64,000 nucleotides of DNA from Burkholderiales bacterium (GCA_947377275.1 CANCFV010000005.1:1-64000), one strand, 5' to 3'. Positions 40,701 to 52,817 are shown, numbered from the stretch's first letter. Notes: generated by a model not told the origin, from the letters alone. Program-made: numbers and translations.

Positions 40701-41061
40701 CCTGCAAGCCAGGCGGGATTTCGTGCCGGCGAAGCCCTGCGATCACCTCGTCCCAATAGGCCGACTCGTCCACCGCCACCGGGGCCGGCTTGCTGCCCTC
40801 ACGGATGGCCAACACGTCGTAGTAGTACAGCAGGTAGCGTGGCTCGCCCGTGGCCGTGTACGAGCCAACGAGGCGCCGCAGCAAGGCCGTCTCGCGCTGC
40901 AACTGGGCCACGAGGTGCAAGGTGTCATCGCGTCGCTCGACCGCCTGCGTGACCGAGACATAAGCGCCACGGATCAACACCAGAAAGACAAAGTTGGCCA
41001 AGACCCCAACGACCAGCGCCGAGATGAACCACCGCGACACGATCCTCAGCTTCAAGGCCAT
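37789..41061 (-). CDS. Hybrid sensor histidine kinase: periplasmic sensor-HAMP-HisKA-HATPase-REC-REC-Hpt
   Basis: [60 protein letters not shown] and [12 protein letters not shown]; Hpt [13 protein letters not shown]; start [17 protein letters not shown] at 41061. Confidence 0.93.
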
Positions 41062-42254
41062 GACGCGGCCTCCTCGCTGGCCGAGGTCGATGCGAACGCG
41101 ACGGAGGCCACGATGCGGTCGCGCCCAGCCAGCTTGGCTTGGTAGAGGTTGCGGTCGGCCACTTTCAAGGCCCATTCGGTGTCGCCGTCGACCACCTGTG
41201 CCACGCCCACGCTCTGCGTGACCCTGAGGGGGCGGCCATCGACGATCACATGCTGTTCGCGCAAAGCCACGGCGATTTTCTCGGCCACGTGGATGGCGCC
41301 ATGCACATCGGTCTCGGGCAAGAGCAGCACAAACTCTTCGCCGCCGTAACGGGCGGCGGTGTCGACCGCTTCGCGGGTCGAGGCACGCAAGATGCGTCCG
41401 ATGTGGGCCAGCACCGCGTCGCCAGCAGGGTGGCCCCAACGGTCGTTGACTTGCTTGAAGTGGTCTACGTCACACAGCACCACCGACAAAGGGCGACCAC
41501 TGCGGGCGTGCCGATGCGACTCGCGCTGCAAACAGGTCATGAACTCGCGCCGGTTGGCCAGGCCGGTGAGCGCATCGGTGCGCACCAGCGTTTCGAGCTC
41601 ACGGCTGCGGCGGTGCACGGTGCCGGCCAGGTAAAACAACATGCCTGAAAAAGGCAAGGCCGCCGCGTTGAACACCAGGCGCACCCACAAGGCCCACCAA
41701 GGCGCCAACTCACCGCCCATGGCAATGGGATGGCTGAGCATGGGCGAAGCGGGGAGCAGCCCCATGCTCGTCAGCACCTCAGCGCCCACCACGATCACCA
41801 GGGCGCCGCCAAACGCCCAACACAGGCGCCTCAAGGTGAACAGCGCACGGGCCCCCACCAGGGCGACCAGCAGCATCATGCCCATCGGCGAGTCTTTCAA
41901 GCCATGTGCCACCGACAGCCAGGCCATGCCCCACAGCGCCGGCACCACGGTGGCTTGCACCAGCCAAGGCATGCGCTCCTCGCAACGCCGGTGGCGCCAG
42001 CCCAAGCACCCCATGGCCGCAAGCCATGCCAGCAGCGCGGCCTGCAGCCACAGCGCGGGCACCATCCACTCGCTGCGGTAATGTTGGCTGGCCCATGGGT
42101 GGGCGGCTGCATACAGCTGCATCAAGCACAACAAGGCCAAGGGGGGCCACAGGGCCACCACCAAGACCAAGCAACTGCTGCCATGCCTGCGGTGCACGAT
42201 GGCCGCATCGATCTGGGTCAATGCGCCCCGGTAGAGGGCCGACAAACGCCTCAT
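41052..42254 (-). CDS. Membrane diguanylate cyclase (GGDEF)
   Basis: N-terminal TM region; [26 protein letters not shown]. Confidence 0.93.
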   Translation of the reverse strand: MRRLSALYRGALTQIDAAIVHRRHGSSCLVLVVALWPPLALLCLMQLYAAAHPWASQHYRSEWMVPALWLQAALLAWLAAMGCLGWRHRRCEERMPWLVQATVVPALWGMAWLSVAHGLKDSPMGMMLLVALVGARALFTLRRLCWAFGGALVIVVGAEVLTSMGLLPASPMLSHPIAMGGELAPWWALWVRLVFNAAALPFSGMLFYLAGTVHRRSRELETLVRTDALTGLANRREFMTCLQRESHRHARSGRPLSVVLCDVDHFKQVNDRWGHPAGDAVLAHIGRILRASTREAVDTAARYGGEEFVLLLPETDVHGAIHVAEKIAVALREQHVIVDGRPLRVTQSVGVAQVVDGDTEWALKVADRNLYQAKLAGRDRIVASVAFASTSASEEAASWP

Positions 42255-43399
42255 GCGCCCTCCGCCGCCACATCGGGCACACACACGCGGTCACGGCCAG
42301 TGGCCTTGGCGCGGTAGAGCTGTTCATCGGCCAGACGCATCAGGGTCGGCAAGTCCTGACCCCGACGGCCTTCGACCACGCCCATGCTCAGGCTCAAGCA
42401 GAAAGCACCGTGGGCGCCGACAAAGGCATGTTGTCGACACTGTGCGCCCAAGCGCTCGCCAATGCGCTGCGCCTGCTCAAGCCGGGTGTCGGGCAAGATC
42501 AAGGCGAACTCCTCGCCACCGATGCGGCACGCCGTGTCGGTGGGGCTGCGCACCTGCGTCATCATCCAGTTGGCCAAGGTCCGCAACACCTCGTCGCCAA
42601 CGCCGTGGCCATGGGTGTCGTTGACCTGCTTGAAGTGGTCGGCGTCAATGAAGATCAGGCTGAGCGGCTCGCCACTGCGATCGCGCCGCGCCAGTTCGGC
42701 CTGCAGCGCCTCCATGAATCGGCGGCGGTTGGCCAGGCCCGTGAGGCCATCGGTGTAAGACAGGTGCGAGAGCCTTTGATGCAGATCGTCCAGGCGGTCA
42801 AACAGCACCAGCAGCAAGACCAGCGGCACGGCATAACCGGCCGTCACCACGCCCTGGCGCCACCACGCAAACCACCACACGGGCTTGCCCGCATCCAGCA
42901 CCTCAGGGCGCAAGGCCGGCGCGTAAGGCACCCAACCGGCGAGCACGCCCAGGTCATATGCGCTGAGCACGGCCACGCAGGTGGCGTAGGTCCAGACCAT
43001 GGGTTTGCGCTCAAACAGCAGCAAGCCGACCACCAGCACCGCCATCAAAACCAGGTTGGTGCTGGAGGTGAAGGTGCCGGCCAGGACGGTGATCCAGGTG
43101 TAGGTCAAGCCTATGCTCTGGCACACCAGCAAGGTCTCCGTGGGCACCGGGTCACGCTGGTGTCGAACGGGCCACAAGCGCCACGCCACCACCCAGGTGA
43201 CCACGCTGGCCACCAGCACTAGGGCCTGCAAACCCCACATGAACGGCGTGCGCAAGGCCGAGCTGACGGCTGGTGTGGCCAAGGCCCAGCCGTGCGCCAC
43301 CAGGATGGCCACGAAAAACGGGGCCGCAAAAAACACCGCCAGCAACACACGCCAAGCGGGGGTTGAACTCAGGGCAAAGCGCTCAAGCAAGCTGTTCAT
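42251..43399 (-). CDS. Membrane diguanylate cyclase (GGDEF)
   Basis: N-terminal TM region; [31 protein letters not shown] overlap with the next gene. Confidence 0.93.
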   Translation of the reverse strand: MNSLLERFALSSTPAWRVLLAVFFAAPFFVAILVAHGWALATPAVSSALRTPFMWGLQALVLVASVVTWVVAWRLWPVRHQRDPVPTETLLVCQSIGLTYTWITVLAGTFTSSTNLVLMAVLVVGLLLFERKPMVWTYATCVAVLSAYDLGVLAGWVPYAPALRPEVLDAGKPVWWFAWWRQGVVTAGYAVPLVLLLVLFDRLDDLHQRLSHLSYTDGLTGLANRRRFMEALQAELARRDRSGEPLSLIFIDADHFKQVNDTHGHGVGDEVLRTLANWMMTQVRSPTDTACRIGGEEFALILPDTRLEQAQRIGERLGAQCRQHAFVGAHGAFCLSLSMGVVEGRRGQDLPTLMRLADEQLYRAKATGRDRVCVPDVAAEGA

Positions 43400-43576
43400 G
43401 TCAAAGGCGGCAACGCAAACCCCACCATGGGGTCATCGCGCGGCGGCCAGCCAGGGGACACCCGCGCCCTTCCATATCGACGCGCCTCAACCGTAACTGA
43501 AGTGCTACCAGCGCAAAGGCCCCCACACTCAGGGCTTACCCGCAGCCACTGGCCTGCCTAGGCTATGCTATGCGGC

Positions 43577-43945
43577 ATGAAACTCATCGTGCGTTGGCTT
43601 TTGCTCGCGGCCGGACTGGTGGCCTTGACCCAGTGGAAACTCGGCGTGAGCGTGGCCGGGTTCGGCTCGGCGCTGTGGGCTGCTTTCGTGATCGGCCTGC
43701 TCAATGCCTTCGTGCGGCCGCTGCTGATCCTGCTGACGTTGCCGGTGACGGTGCTGACGCTGGGCTTGTTCCTATTCGTCATCAACGCGTTCACCTTCCA
43801 GATGGCGTCTGGTCTGCTGGACGGCTTTCAGGTCAGCAACTTTGGCGATGCCCTGCTGTGCTCGGTGCTTTACAGCTTGTGGGGCGTGGTCATCGACCGG
43901 GCGCTTGAGCCGCTGATGGGCTCGCGTCAGCCCCCGCTGATCTGA
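43577..43945 (+). CDS. Holin-4/YvlD-like small membrane protein
   Basis: MKLIVRWLLLAAGLVALTQ..VIGLLNAFVRPLLILLTLPVTVLTLGLFLFVINAFTFQMASGLLDGFQV. Confidence 0.8.
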   Translation: MKLIVRWLLLAAGLVALTQWKLGVSVAGFGSALWAAFVIGLLNAFVRPLLILLTLPVTVLTLGLFLFVINAFTFQMASGLLDGFQVSNFGDALLCSVLYSLWGVVIDRALEPLMGSRQPPLI

Positions 43946-43946
43946 A

Positions 43947-44897
43947 TCACAAACCGACGTCGTCGTCGATGGGTGCATCGTTGCTGGCGGCCTGCTCGAC
44001 CGCACGGCGGGTCAAGGGCGGTGCAAAGGTCTCGATGAACGCATAGACGTAAGCGCGCAAGAAGGCGCCGCGGCGGAAGGCCAGTCGTGTCATGTTGACC
44101 GCGAACAGGTGGCCGGCGTCGATGGCCCGCAGGTTGCGATCGCGTTCTTCGTCAAAGGCGATTGACGCCACGATGCCCACGCCCAAGCCCAACTCGGCAT
44201 AGGTCTTGATCACGTCGGCGTCCATGGCGGTCAGCACGATGCTGGGCTGCACGCCCTCGCGGGCAAAGGCCTCGTCGATGTGGGCCCGGCCGGTGTAGCC
44301 CGCGTCGTAGGTGACCAGCGGGTAGCGGGCCAGGCGCTGCAGGGTCAGGGGCTGGCCGTCCAGCAAGGGGTGGTTGGGCGGCACGACCACGCTGTGCGTC
44401 CAGCGGTAGCAAGGCAGGGTGACCAGTTGGTCGTACTGCGCCAGGGCCTCGGTGGCGATGCCGATGTCTGCCTCACCGGTCAGCAGCATTTCGGCCACCT
44501 GCTTGGGCGAGCCCTGGTGAAGGTTCAGCGTCACCTGGGGGTAGAGCTGACGGAAGTCGCGCACCGCCGAAGGCAAGGCATAGCGGGCTTGCGAGTGGGT
44601 GGCCGCGATGGACAGCAAGCCCACGTCGTGCTGCGAAAAATCGCGGGCTGCGTGGCGCAGGTTGTCGGCATCGGCCAGCAGGCGCTCGATGATGGGCAGC
44701 ACCTGTCCACCCGGCTCGGTCAGCCCCGTCAAGCGCTTGCCCACGCGCACAAACAGCTCGATGCCCAGCTCGTCTTCCAACTCGCGGATCTGGCGGCTCA
44801 CGCCGGGCTGCGAGGTGTGCAGCGACTGTGCCACCTCGGTGAGGTTGAAGCCACGGCGCACGGCCTCGCGGACAGATCTGAGTTGTTGGAAATTCAT
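43947..44897 (-). CDS. LysR-family regulator, CysB-like
   Basis: MNFQQLRSVREAVRRGFNLTEVAQSLHTSQPGVSRQIRELEDELGIELFVRVGKRLTGLTEPG. Confidence 0.88.
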   Translation of the reverse strand: MNFQQLRSVREAVRRGFNLTEVAQSLHTSQPGVSRQIRELEDELGIELFVRVGKRLTGLTEPGGQVLPIIERLLADADNLRHAARDFSQHDVGLLSIAATHSQARYALPSAVRDFRQLYPQVTLNLHQGSPKQVAEMLLTGEADIGIATEALAQYDQLVTLPCYRWTHSVVVPPNHPLLDGQPLTLQRLARYPLVTYDAGYTGRAHIDEAFAREGVQPSIVLTAMDADVIKTYAELGLGVGIVASIAFDEERDRNLRAIDAGHLFAVNMTRLAFRRGAFLRAYVYAFIETFAPPLTRRAVEQAASNDAPIDDDVGL

Positions 44898-44911
44898 GGC
44901 GCTCTCACTTC

Positions 44912-44992
44912 ATGCGGAGAACGCATTTTGAAGATGAGTGCTTATGCGGTAAACGACTGTTTTCTTCTGAGCATCTGCGGTAACCGCATAAG
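44912..44992. promoter_or_regulatory. Three phased TGCGG-type sites plus inverted repeats upstream of the CysB-like gene
   Basis: TGCGGAGAACGCA (44913), TGCGGTAAACG (44945), TGCGGTAACCGCA (44976): spacing 32 and 31 bp; CTTATGCGGT (44941-44950) / ACCGCATAAG (44983-44992) perfect 10-bp inverted repeat. Confidence 0.7.
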
Positions 44993-45006
44993 CTTGCACG
45001 TTGCCC

Positions 45007-45516
45007 TCACAGGGGCACGCTGCGGGCCAGCACACCGGCCAAGGCGTTTTGCACGGTGGCGGCGCGCACGGCGGCACGGTCACCTGGCCACACGCGGCGC
45101 TCGGCGTGGGCCACACCGCTGCGCATGGCCCAGGCCAGCCACACCGTGCCCACGGGCTTGTCGGGTGAGCCGCCGGTGGGGCCCGCCACACCGGTCACGG
45201 CCACGGCCACATCGGCCCGCGAGTGCTTGAGTGCGCCCTGCGCCATGGCCAAAGCCACCGCCTGGCTGACGGCACCGTGTTGCGCGATCAAGGCTGCATC
45301 CACCCCCAGCATCTCGGTTTTGGCCTCGTTGCTGTAGGTGACGAAACCGCGCTCGAACCAGGCACTTGACCCGGACAGCTCGGTGCACTGGGCCGCGATC
45401 AAGCCCCCCGTGCAGGATTCGGCCGTGGCCAGGCGCCAGGCCCGGTCGGTCAAACGCCGGGCCAGGTCAGACACCAGGGAGGGGTTGGGTGGCGGTGCGG
45501 CATCAAAAGGGCTCAT
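45007..45516 (-). CDS. pncC: CinA C-terminal-domain protein, nicotinamide-nucleotide amidohydrolase
   Basis: LATAESCTGGLIAAQCTELSGSSAWFERGFVTYSNEAKTEMLGV; AVTGVAGPTGGSPDKPVGTVWLAW. Confidence 0.94.
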   Translation of the reverse strand: MSPFDAAPPPNPSLVSDLARRLTDRAWRLATAESCTGGLIAAQCTELSGSSAWFERGFVTYSNEAKTEMLGVDAALIAQHGAVSQAVALAMAQGALKHSRADVAVAVTGVAGPTGGSPDKPVGTVWLAWAMRSGVAHAERRVWPGDRAAVRAATVQNALAGVLARSVPL

Positions 45517-45547
45517 GGGCACATCGTGTGAGGGCGACACGCCCATG

Positions 45548-46114
45548 TCAACCCAAAATGGAAGCGCCCACGCCCCCTTGGCGCAAGGCCACGGCCAGCG
45601 CCAGCACCAGCAAGGCGCACAAGGCGGCCACCAGGTCATCGAACATGATGCCCAGGCCCTGCGCCCAGCCAATCGACTGCCCGGGCTTGAGCTTGAACAG
45701 GCGATCGGCCCAGCCCACGGGGCCCGGTTTGACCGCGTCAAAAAAGCGGAAGGCGACGAAGGCCAGCAACTGGCCGCGCCAGTCCACGGGCGAGATCAGC
45801 CACAGCATCAGCCAGAACGCCCAGATCTCATCCCACACGACCGAACCTGGGTCGGCCACGCCCAGGGCGCGTGCCGTGCGTGTGCAGGCCCAGCACCCGA
45901 TCACCCAGCCCAGCAGCAAGATCACGCCCCAGGCGATGTCGGCCTGCGGGCCCTGCCCCAGCACCTGCTGCAGAGCCAAAAAGCTCACCCAGCCCCACAG
46001 GGTGCCAACGGTGCCAGGGGCGATGGGGCTCAGCCCACTGCCCGCGCCCAGGGCCATGAAGTGGGCAGGGTGGCTGAGCAAGATGCGCGCGGTGGGTCGG
46101 CGAGGTGCGTTCAT
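45548..46114 (-). CDS. pgpA: Phosphatidylglycerophosphatase A
   Basis: GLSPIAPGTVGTLWGWVSFL; DPGSVVWDEIWAFWLML; WADRLFKLKPGQSIGWAQGLGIMFDDLVAAL. Confidence 0.95.
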   Translation of the reverse strand: MNAPRRPTARILLSHPAHFMALGAGSGLSPIAPGTVGTLWGWVSFLALQQVLGQGPQADIAWGVILLLGWVIGCWACTRTARALGVADPGSVVWDEIWAFWLMLWLISPVDWRGQLLAFVAFRFFDAVKPGPVGWADRLFKLKPGQSIGWAQGLGIMFDDLVAALCALLVLALAVALRQGGVGASILG

Positions 46115-47139
46115 GCGGCGCCTTTGAAGTGGTCAAACGAGGTCCATCGGTTGGGCACCGCGGTGCGCGCAGCCAAGTCACCGCCGTTCGGGCCATCGTT
46201 TGCACCGTCGAGCGCGCCATGCCACAGGCGTAAACCGGGCTCGGCTTCGATCTGCCCGATGCGGCTCAGCACCAGACCCAGGCTGGCGCCCAGGGCCTGC
46301 ACATGCGCGCGCTGCACAGGCGGTGTCGTGAACACCAACTCGTAGTCGTCGCCACCGGCCAGGATGCAATCGTGGCGCAGCGCCTGAGGCAGGCCCGCCA
46401 GGTGCGGGCTCACCGGCAAGGCGTCCAGCACCAGGCTGGCGCCCACGCGGCTGCGGCGCAGGATGTGGCCCAAATCGCCCAGCAGGCCGTCAGACACGTC
46501 AATCGCCGCGGTGGCCACGCCCCGAAGGCCTTGGCCCAGCGCCACGCGCGGGGTGGGGCACTCCATGGCCAGGCGCACCGCTTCGAAGGCCTCGCCCAGC
46601 AAACCCGGTTGCAAGCTGCCGCGGAAGGCCTCCAGCGCCAGCCGCGCCTCGCCGGGCAGGCCGCTCACCCAGAGGTCGTCGCCCACCTGGGCGCCACTGC
46701 GCAGCAAGGCCTGGCCGGCGGGCACCTCGCCCATCACCGTGATGCCGATGGCCAGGGGGCCCGAGGTGGTGTCGCCACCGATCAGCTCGCAACCGTGTTC
46801 ATCGGCGATGTCCAGCAGGCCTTGGGCGAAACCCGCCAACCAGGCCTCGTCCACCCGGGGCAGCGTCAGGGCCAGGGTGAACGCCACCGGCGTGGCGCCA
46901 CACGCGGCCAGGTCCGACAAATTGACGGCCAAGGCCTTGTGCCCCAAGCGACGGGGCGAGACGGTCGACAAAAAGTGCCGCCCCTCGACCAAGGTGTCGG
47001 TAGACACGGCCATGTGCATGCCCGGCCGCGGGGCCAGCACGGCGCAGTCGTCGCCATTGCCGACCACGGCGTGGCGTGGCCCTTGGCTGGCGGCTCGCCA
47101 GAAGTAGCGCTCAATGAGGTCAAATTCGCCCAAGCTCAT
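46111..47139 (-). CDS. thiL: Thiamine-monophosphate kinase
   Basis: MSLGEFDLIERYF; GNGDDCAVLAPRPGMHMAVSTDTLVEGRHF; GGDDYELVFT; ATGA overlap with pgpA. Confidence 0.95.
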   Translation of the reverse strand: MSLGEFDLIERYFWRAASQGPRHAVVGNGDDCAVLAPRPGMHMAVSTDTLVEGRHFLSTVSPRRLGHKALAVNLSDLAACGATPVAFTLALTLPRVDEAWLAGFAQGLLDIADEHGCELIGGDTTSGPLAIGITVMGEVPAGQALLRSGAQVGDDLWVSGLPGEARLALEAFRGSLQPGLLGEAFEAVRLAMECPTPRVALGQGLRGVATAAIDVSDGLLGDLGHILRRSRVGASLVLDALPVSPHLAGLPQALRHDCILAGGDDYELVFTTPPVQRAHVQALGASLGLVLSRIGQIEAEPGLRLWHGALDGANDGPNGGDLAARTAVPNRWTSFDHFKGAA

Positions 47140-47168
47140 GGGCGGCATTGTCGCCCCTGCAGAGCGCG

Positions 47169-48323
47169 TCACTTCAAACGCCACACCTGCAGAGAACCAG
47201 GCACCTCAACGGCGCCATCCTTGCGCAAGCACATGGCCTCGGACACCAGCACGTCAAATCCATTGGCATGTGCCAACGAAGCTAAGTAGCCCTCGCTGTG
47301 CCCGTAGCGGCAAGTGCTTTGCAGCACGAAACCCAGGCCCTCTTCACCGGCAGGCGCTTGCCACGACTCAACCGAAAAGGCGAACACACCACCGGGCTTG
47401 AGCACAAGCCGAATGGCCTCCACTTCGCGGTCAATGCGCCCCACGTAAATGAAAACGTCAGCGGACGTCACCACGTCGATGCTGCCTGCAGGTTCACCCT
47501 CCAAAAGCGTGAGCAAATCGGACTGGACCACGCGCTCATAAACGCCCTTGGCTTTGGCCAGGGCCAGCATGCGCGCTGACAGGTCGACGCCGATCAAACG
47601 CACACCATCGCTTTGCAGTGCCTGTCCCACCAGCCCAGTGCCACAACCCAAGTCCAAGATCGACCAAGGCCGCGCGCCGGCAGGTGGATGTTGACGCAAC
47701 AGCCTGGCCATCTCTTGCGGCACGGCATACCCCAAATGCCCCTGCAGATGCTGATCGAAATGCCCTGCGTAGTGGTCAAAAACACCGCTGACGTAAGGCG
47801 CTGGCGCCCGGTCCGAGGTGTGGCCCGACAAAGCATTCACATGGTGCAGTGCATTGAGGTCATCGGGCGTCAACTCCAGCACCCTGCGATAGCAGCGGAG
47901 GGCTTGCGGCAACTCGCCTTGGTCATGCAGGGCACTGCCCAAGTTGGACCACGCCACGACAAACTCAGGGTGCAAGGCCACGGCCTGCTGGAAGCAGCCC
48001 ACCGCGTTGGCCATGCGCCCGGATTCTTTGTGTGCCACACCCAGGTTGTTGTATGCCTCGTGATCCCGCGGTGCCAGCGCCACCGCCTTTTGCATGGGTG
48101 CCACGGCGTCGGCGACGCGGCCCGTTTGCTTGAGGACCGCACCCAGCACCTTCCACCCCAGAACGTGCTTGGGAAACCGTTGGGTCATGTCTCGCGCCAC
48201 GGCCTCTGCATCGGCGAACTGCCCTTGCGAATACAGGTGGATCAGCATGGCGCGCTCTTGCGCCTCGGGTTCCTTGGCTGAAGGTGTCGCTGTTGCACGA
48301 TCGACGGAAGATTTCGCGTTCAT
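47169..48323 (-). CDS. TPR-repeat fused to SAM-dependent methyltransferase
   Basis: TPR units (AYNNLGVAHKESGR, AWSNLGSALHDQGELPQALRCYRRVL); SILDLGCGTGLVGQALQSDGVRLIGVDLSARML. Confidence 0.9.
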   Translation of the reverse strand: MNAKSSVDRATATPSAKEPEAQERAMLIHLYSQGQFADAEAVARDMTQRFPKHVLGWKVLGAVLKQTGRVADAVAPMQKAVALAPRDHEAYNNLGVAHKESGRMANAVGCFQQAVALHPEFVVAWSNLGSALHDQGELPQALRCYRRVLELTPDDLNALHHVNALSGHTSDRAPAPYVSGVFDHYAGHFDQHLQGHLGYAVPQEMARLLRQHPPAGARPWSILDLGCGTGLVGQALQSDGVRLIGVDLSARMLALAKAKGVYERVVQSDLLTLLEGEPAGSIDVVTSADVFIYVGRIDREVEAIRLVLKPGGVFAFSVESWQAPAGEEGLGFVLQSTCRYGHSEGYLASLAHANGFDVLVSEAMCLRKDGAVEVPGSLQVWRLK

Positions 48324-48472
48324 GGCCCGCTGTTCGAGGTGTGGTGTGGATGGCGCTGATCATAGAGTCAGGGGAGACGCCACGACGCCGCTGACCAGCC
48401 CAGTCAGGTGGCGTAGATACCCTGATGCATAAATCGGTTAGCCTCCCCCGCTGCCCCTCCACGCCCACCCAC

Positions 48473-48973
48473 ATGAGACACCTCTGGCTTTTGGCGCTGG
48501 CCCTGCTCACCCTGGGCGGCCACGCCCCCGCGCAAGCAGACCCGCCCCCCAGCGGCTACAGCGACATCACCCGCGTGGCTCAAGCGCCCGCGCGCAAAGC
48601 CATCCTCGACGCGTGCCGTGCCAAGGGCGCCCAGGTCTTCGGTGAGCAAGTCAAATTCAAGGTGCGCTACGTGGGCACGGAAGGCAACTGGGCCATCGCC
48701 CTGCTGGAGCCCCGTCAAGCCAACGGCGAGGCCTTCGCCTGGGGTGCGGCCATGGCCGCTGGCGGGGGCAAGTCGCGCTCGCAACCGGCCTGGCTGAACG
48801 CCCTGCTGGTGAGCCAGGGAGGCACCTGGGTCGCCAAAGACCTCGCCCCTGAGCCCTCCGATGGCAGTGATTCACCCCTTGATGCCTGGCCCAAGCAACA
48901 CAAGGCGCTGCCGCGCAACCTGTACGAGTTCGCGGCCTTGGCCAGCAACTGCAGCCCCTGCGGGGCCAACTGA
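48473..48973 (+). CDS. Secreted hypothetical protein
   Basis: Signal peptide MRHLWLLALALLTLGGHAPAQA; complete ORF in a gap with no competing gene. Confidence 0.65.
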   Translation: MRHLWLLALALLTLGGHAPAQADPPPSGYSDITRVAQAPARKAILDACRAKGAQVFGEQVKFKVRYVGTEGNWAIALLEPRQANGEAFAWGAAMAAGGGKSRSQPAWLNALLVSQGGTWVAKDLAPEPSDGSDSPLDAWPKQHKALPRNLYEFAALASNCSPCGAN

Positions 48974-49104
48974 TCGACTTGGGCACGACCCGAGCCTGAA
49001 GCCACCCATTGCGGCAAGCCACACCGCGCAACGCCCTCGCATGTTCCTACAATGCTGCATCTGGCGATGCCCGAATGACCGGGTGCGCCTGCGAAAGGCA
49101 TTGG

Positions 49105-51399
<2,295 letters not shown>

Positions 51400-51448
51400 C
51401 ACACAGCATGCCCCTGGAGCGTGATGCTCCAGCTGTCAACCCCCCGCC

Positions 51449-51490
51449 AAAAGGCCCTGCCCATGCGCTTTCCGCGCAGGCAGGGCCTTG
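51449..51490 (+). terminator. Hairpin downstream of maeB
   Basis: AAGGCCCTGCC (51451-51461) pairs with GGCAGGGCCTT (51479-51489); weak T-rich tail. Confidence 0.55.
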
Positions 51491-51575
51491 AGCTTTTGGG
51501 CCGTTTTCGATAGAGTCACGGCTTTGACGAACAGCTGTACGGCTCACACACTCAAGCTGGGATGGCAGTCTCATC

Positions 51576-52079
51576 GTGCCGCGTTTTTTCAGTACCTTCC
51601 GAAGGGATGACCCAAGTGGCTCACAAAGCCCCTTGAACCAGGCAGCCCGCTCCACCCGCCAAGGCCTTGAACAGGTCGAGGCTTGGATGGTCAGCGCCGC
51701 ATTGGCTCTGGCTGTGCTGGTGGTGCCTTTTGAGGTGCACGCGCGGCGCCACGTCGAGCCAGAATTTGTGGCTTCAGGCCTGCAACAGGCAGTGGCTTTG
51801 TCGGCACTGCCCACCCAGGCACAAGACGTGCATCGACGCATCTTGGTCGGTGGTCCCTTCCGCTACGAGAAGGATGGCGTGGTGTTCGGCAACCGGGAGC
51901 GCATTTTGCCCCGCCAGCCCCGCGGTTTTTACCGCGAGTACACCGTGCCCACACCGGGCGAGCGCGATCGCGGCGCCCGGCGCATTGTGTGTGGAGGTAA
52001 AGATGTTCAACGGCCTGAAACTTGTTTTTACACGCGGGATCACTACAGCAGCTTCAACCCCATCGACCCCCAGCGCTGA
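51576..52079 (+). CDS. Barnase/RNase N1-T1-family guanyl-type ribonuclease, predicted exported
   Basis: FRYEKDGVVFGNRERILPRQPRGFYREYTVPTPGERDRGARRIVCGG..TCFYTRDHYSSF; conserved E, R, H at barnase-like catalytic positions; hydrophobic leader MVSAALALAVLVVPFEVHA; start uncertain (51576 GTG or 51687 ATG). Confidence 0.87.
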   Translation: MPRFFSTFRRDDPSGSQSPLNQAARSTRQGLEQVEAWMVSAALALAVLVVPFEVHARRHVEPEFVASGLQQAVALSALPTQAQDVHRRILVGGPFRYEKDGVVFGNRERILPRQPRGFYREYTVPTPGERDRGARRIVCGGKDVQRPETCFYTRDHYSSFNPIDPQR

Positions 52080-52183
52080 GCTGCACTGATCACCCAGCAC
52101 CCGATTCGTTTTTTCCTTTTGACCTTCAACTTAGCCCGCAAGGGCACTGAGACCACTCAATGCACCACGGGCCCCAAGCGATC

Positions 52184-52744
52184 ATGTTGTTGCAATCCGT
52201 TCGACCCAACATCGTTCAATCCATCCGCGCTTACCGCCCGGAAGACCTGCAACAGGCGGCCAATGCGGCTGGCCAGCACTTCTTGTACACCAACCTGAGC
52301 GCCGCTCAGGACAAGCAAGGCGTGCTGGACATCATTGCCCACGACTTCCTGTTCCCAGATCACTTTGGCAAGAACCTCGATGCCCTGTACGACTGCATCA
52401 CCGACCTGGTGCACAAATCGGGTCCGCAGCCCGGCTTTGTGGTCGTGCTCGAGTTGATCCCTGACGGCAACAAGTGCGACCGCGAAACGCGCGAGCAACT
52501 GCTCGACGCCTTCCGTGACGCCGCCGACTTCTGGGGCGAGCGCAAGATCGCCTTCCGCGTCTTCTACTCGATCGCCGTGTCAGGCAAAGAATCGGCTGGC
52601 AACTGGGACAAGGCCGAAGTGGCCCAGAACGACCCCAACGTCAAGCCCGTGAAGGTCTCCAAGAACGCACCTCAGCCCATGGTGATGAACCTGCCGCCCA
52701 TGAGCAGCGTGTTTGACACCTCGGTCCTGATGGCCGCTGCCTGA
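52184..52744 (+). CDS. Barstar-family RNase inhibitor with C-terminal extension
   Basis: DFLFPDHFGKNLDALYDCITDL barstar signature; immediately downstream of the RNase; ATG at 52184. Confidence 0.88.
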   Translation: MLLQSVRPNIVQSIRAYRPEDLQQAANAAGQHFLYTNLSAAQDKQGVLDIIAHDFLFPDHFGKNLDALYDCITDLVHKSGPQPGFVVVLELIPDGNKCDRETREQLLDAFRDAADFWGERKIAFRVFYSIAVSGKESAGNWDKAEVAQNDPNVKPVKVSKNAPQPMVMNLPPMSSVFDTSVLMAAA

Positions 52745-52764
52745 TCTCTTCAGTGCACCCAACG

Positions 52765-52791
52765 AAAAAGGACCCGCGAGGGTCCTTTTTT
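52765..52791. terminator. Rho-independent, likely bidirectional terminator
   Basis: AAAAAGGACCC-gcga-GGGTCCTTTTTT. Confidence 0.92.
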
Positions 52792-52817
52792 CATGGGCGC
52801 CTCAGTTGACCCGTGGC

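Noticed and set aside
43577-43945. Holin-like gene as evidence of a prophage
   Set aside because: YvlD/holin-4-like membrane proteins are common chromosomal genes; no other phage genes nearby.
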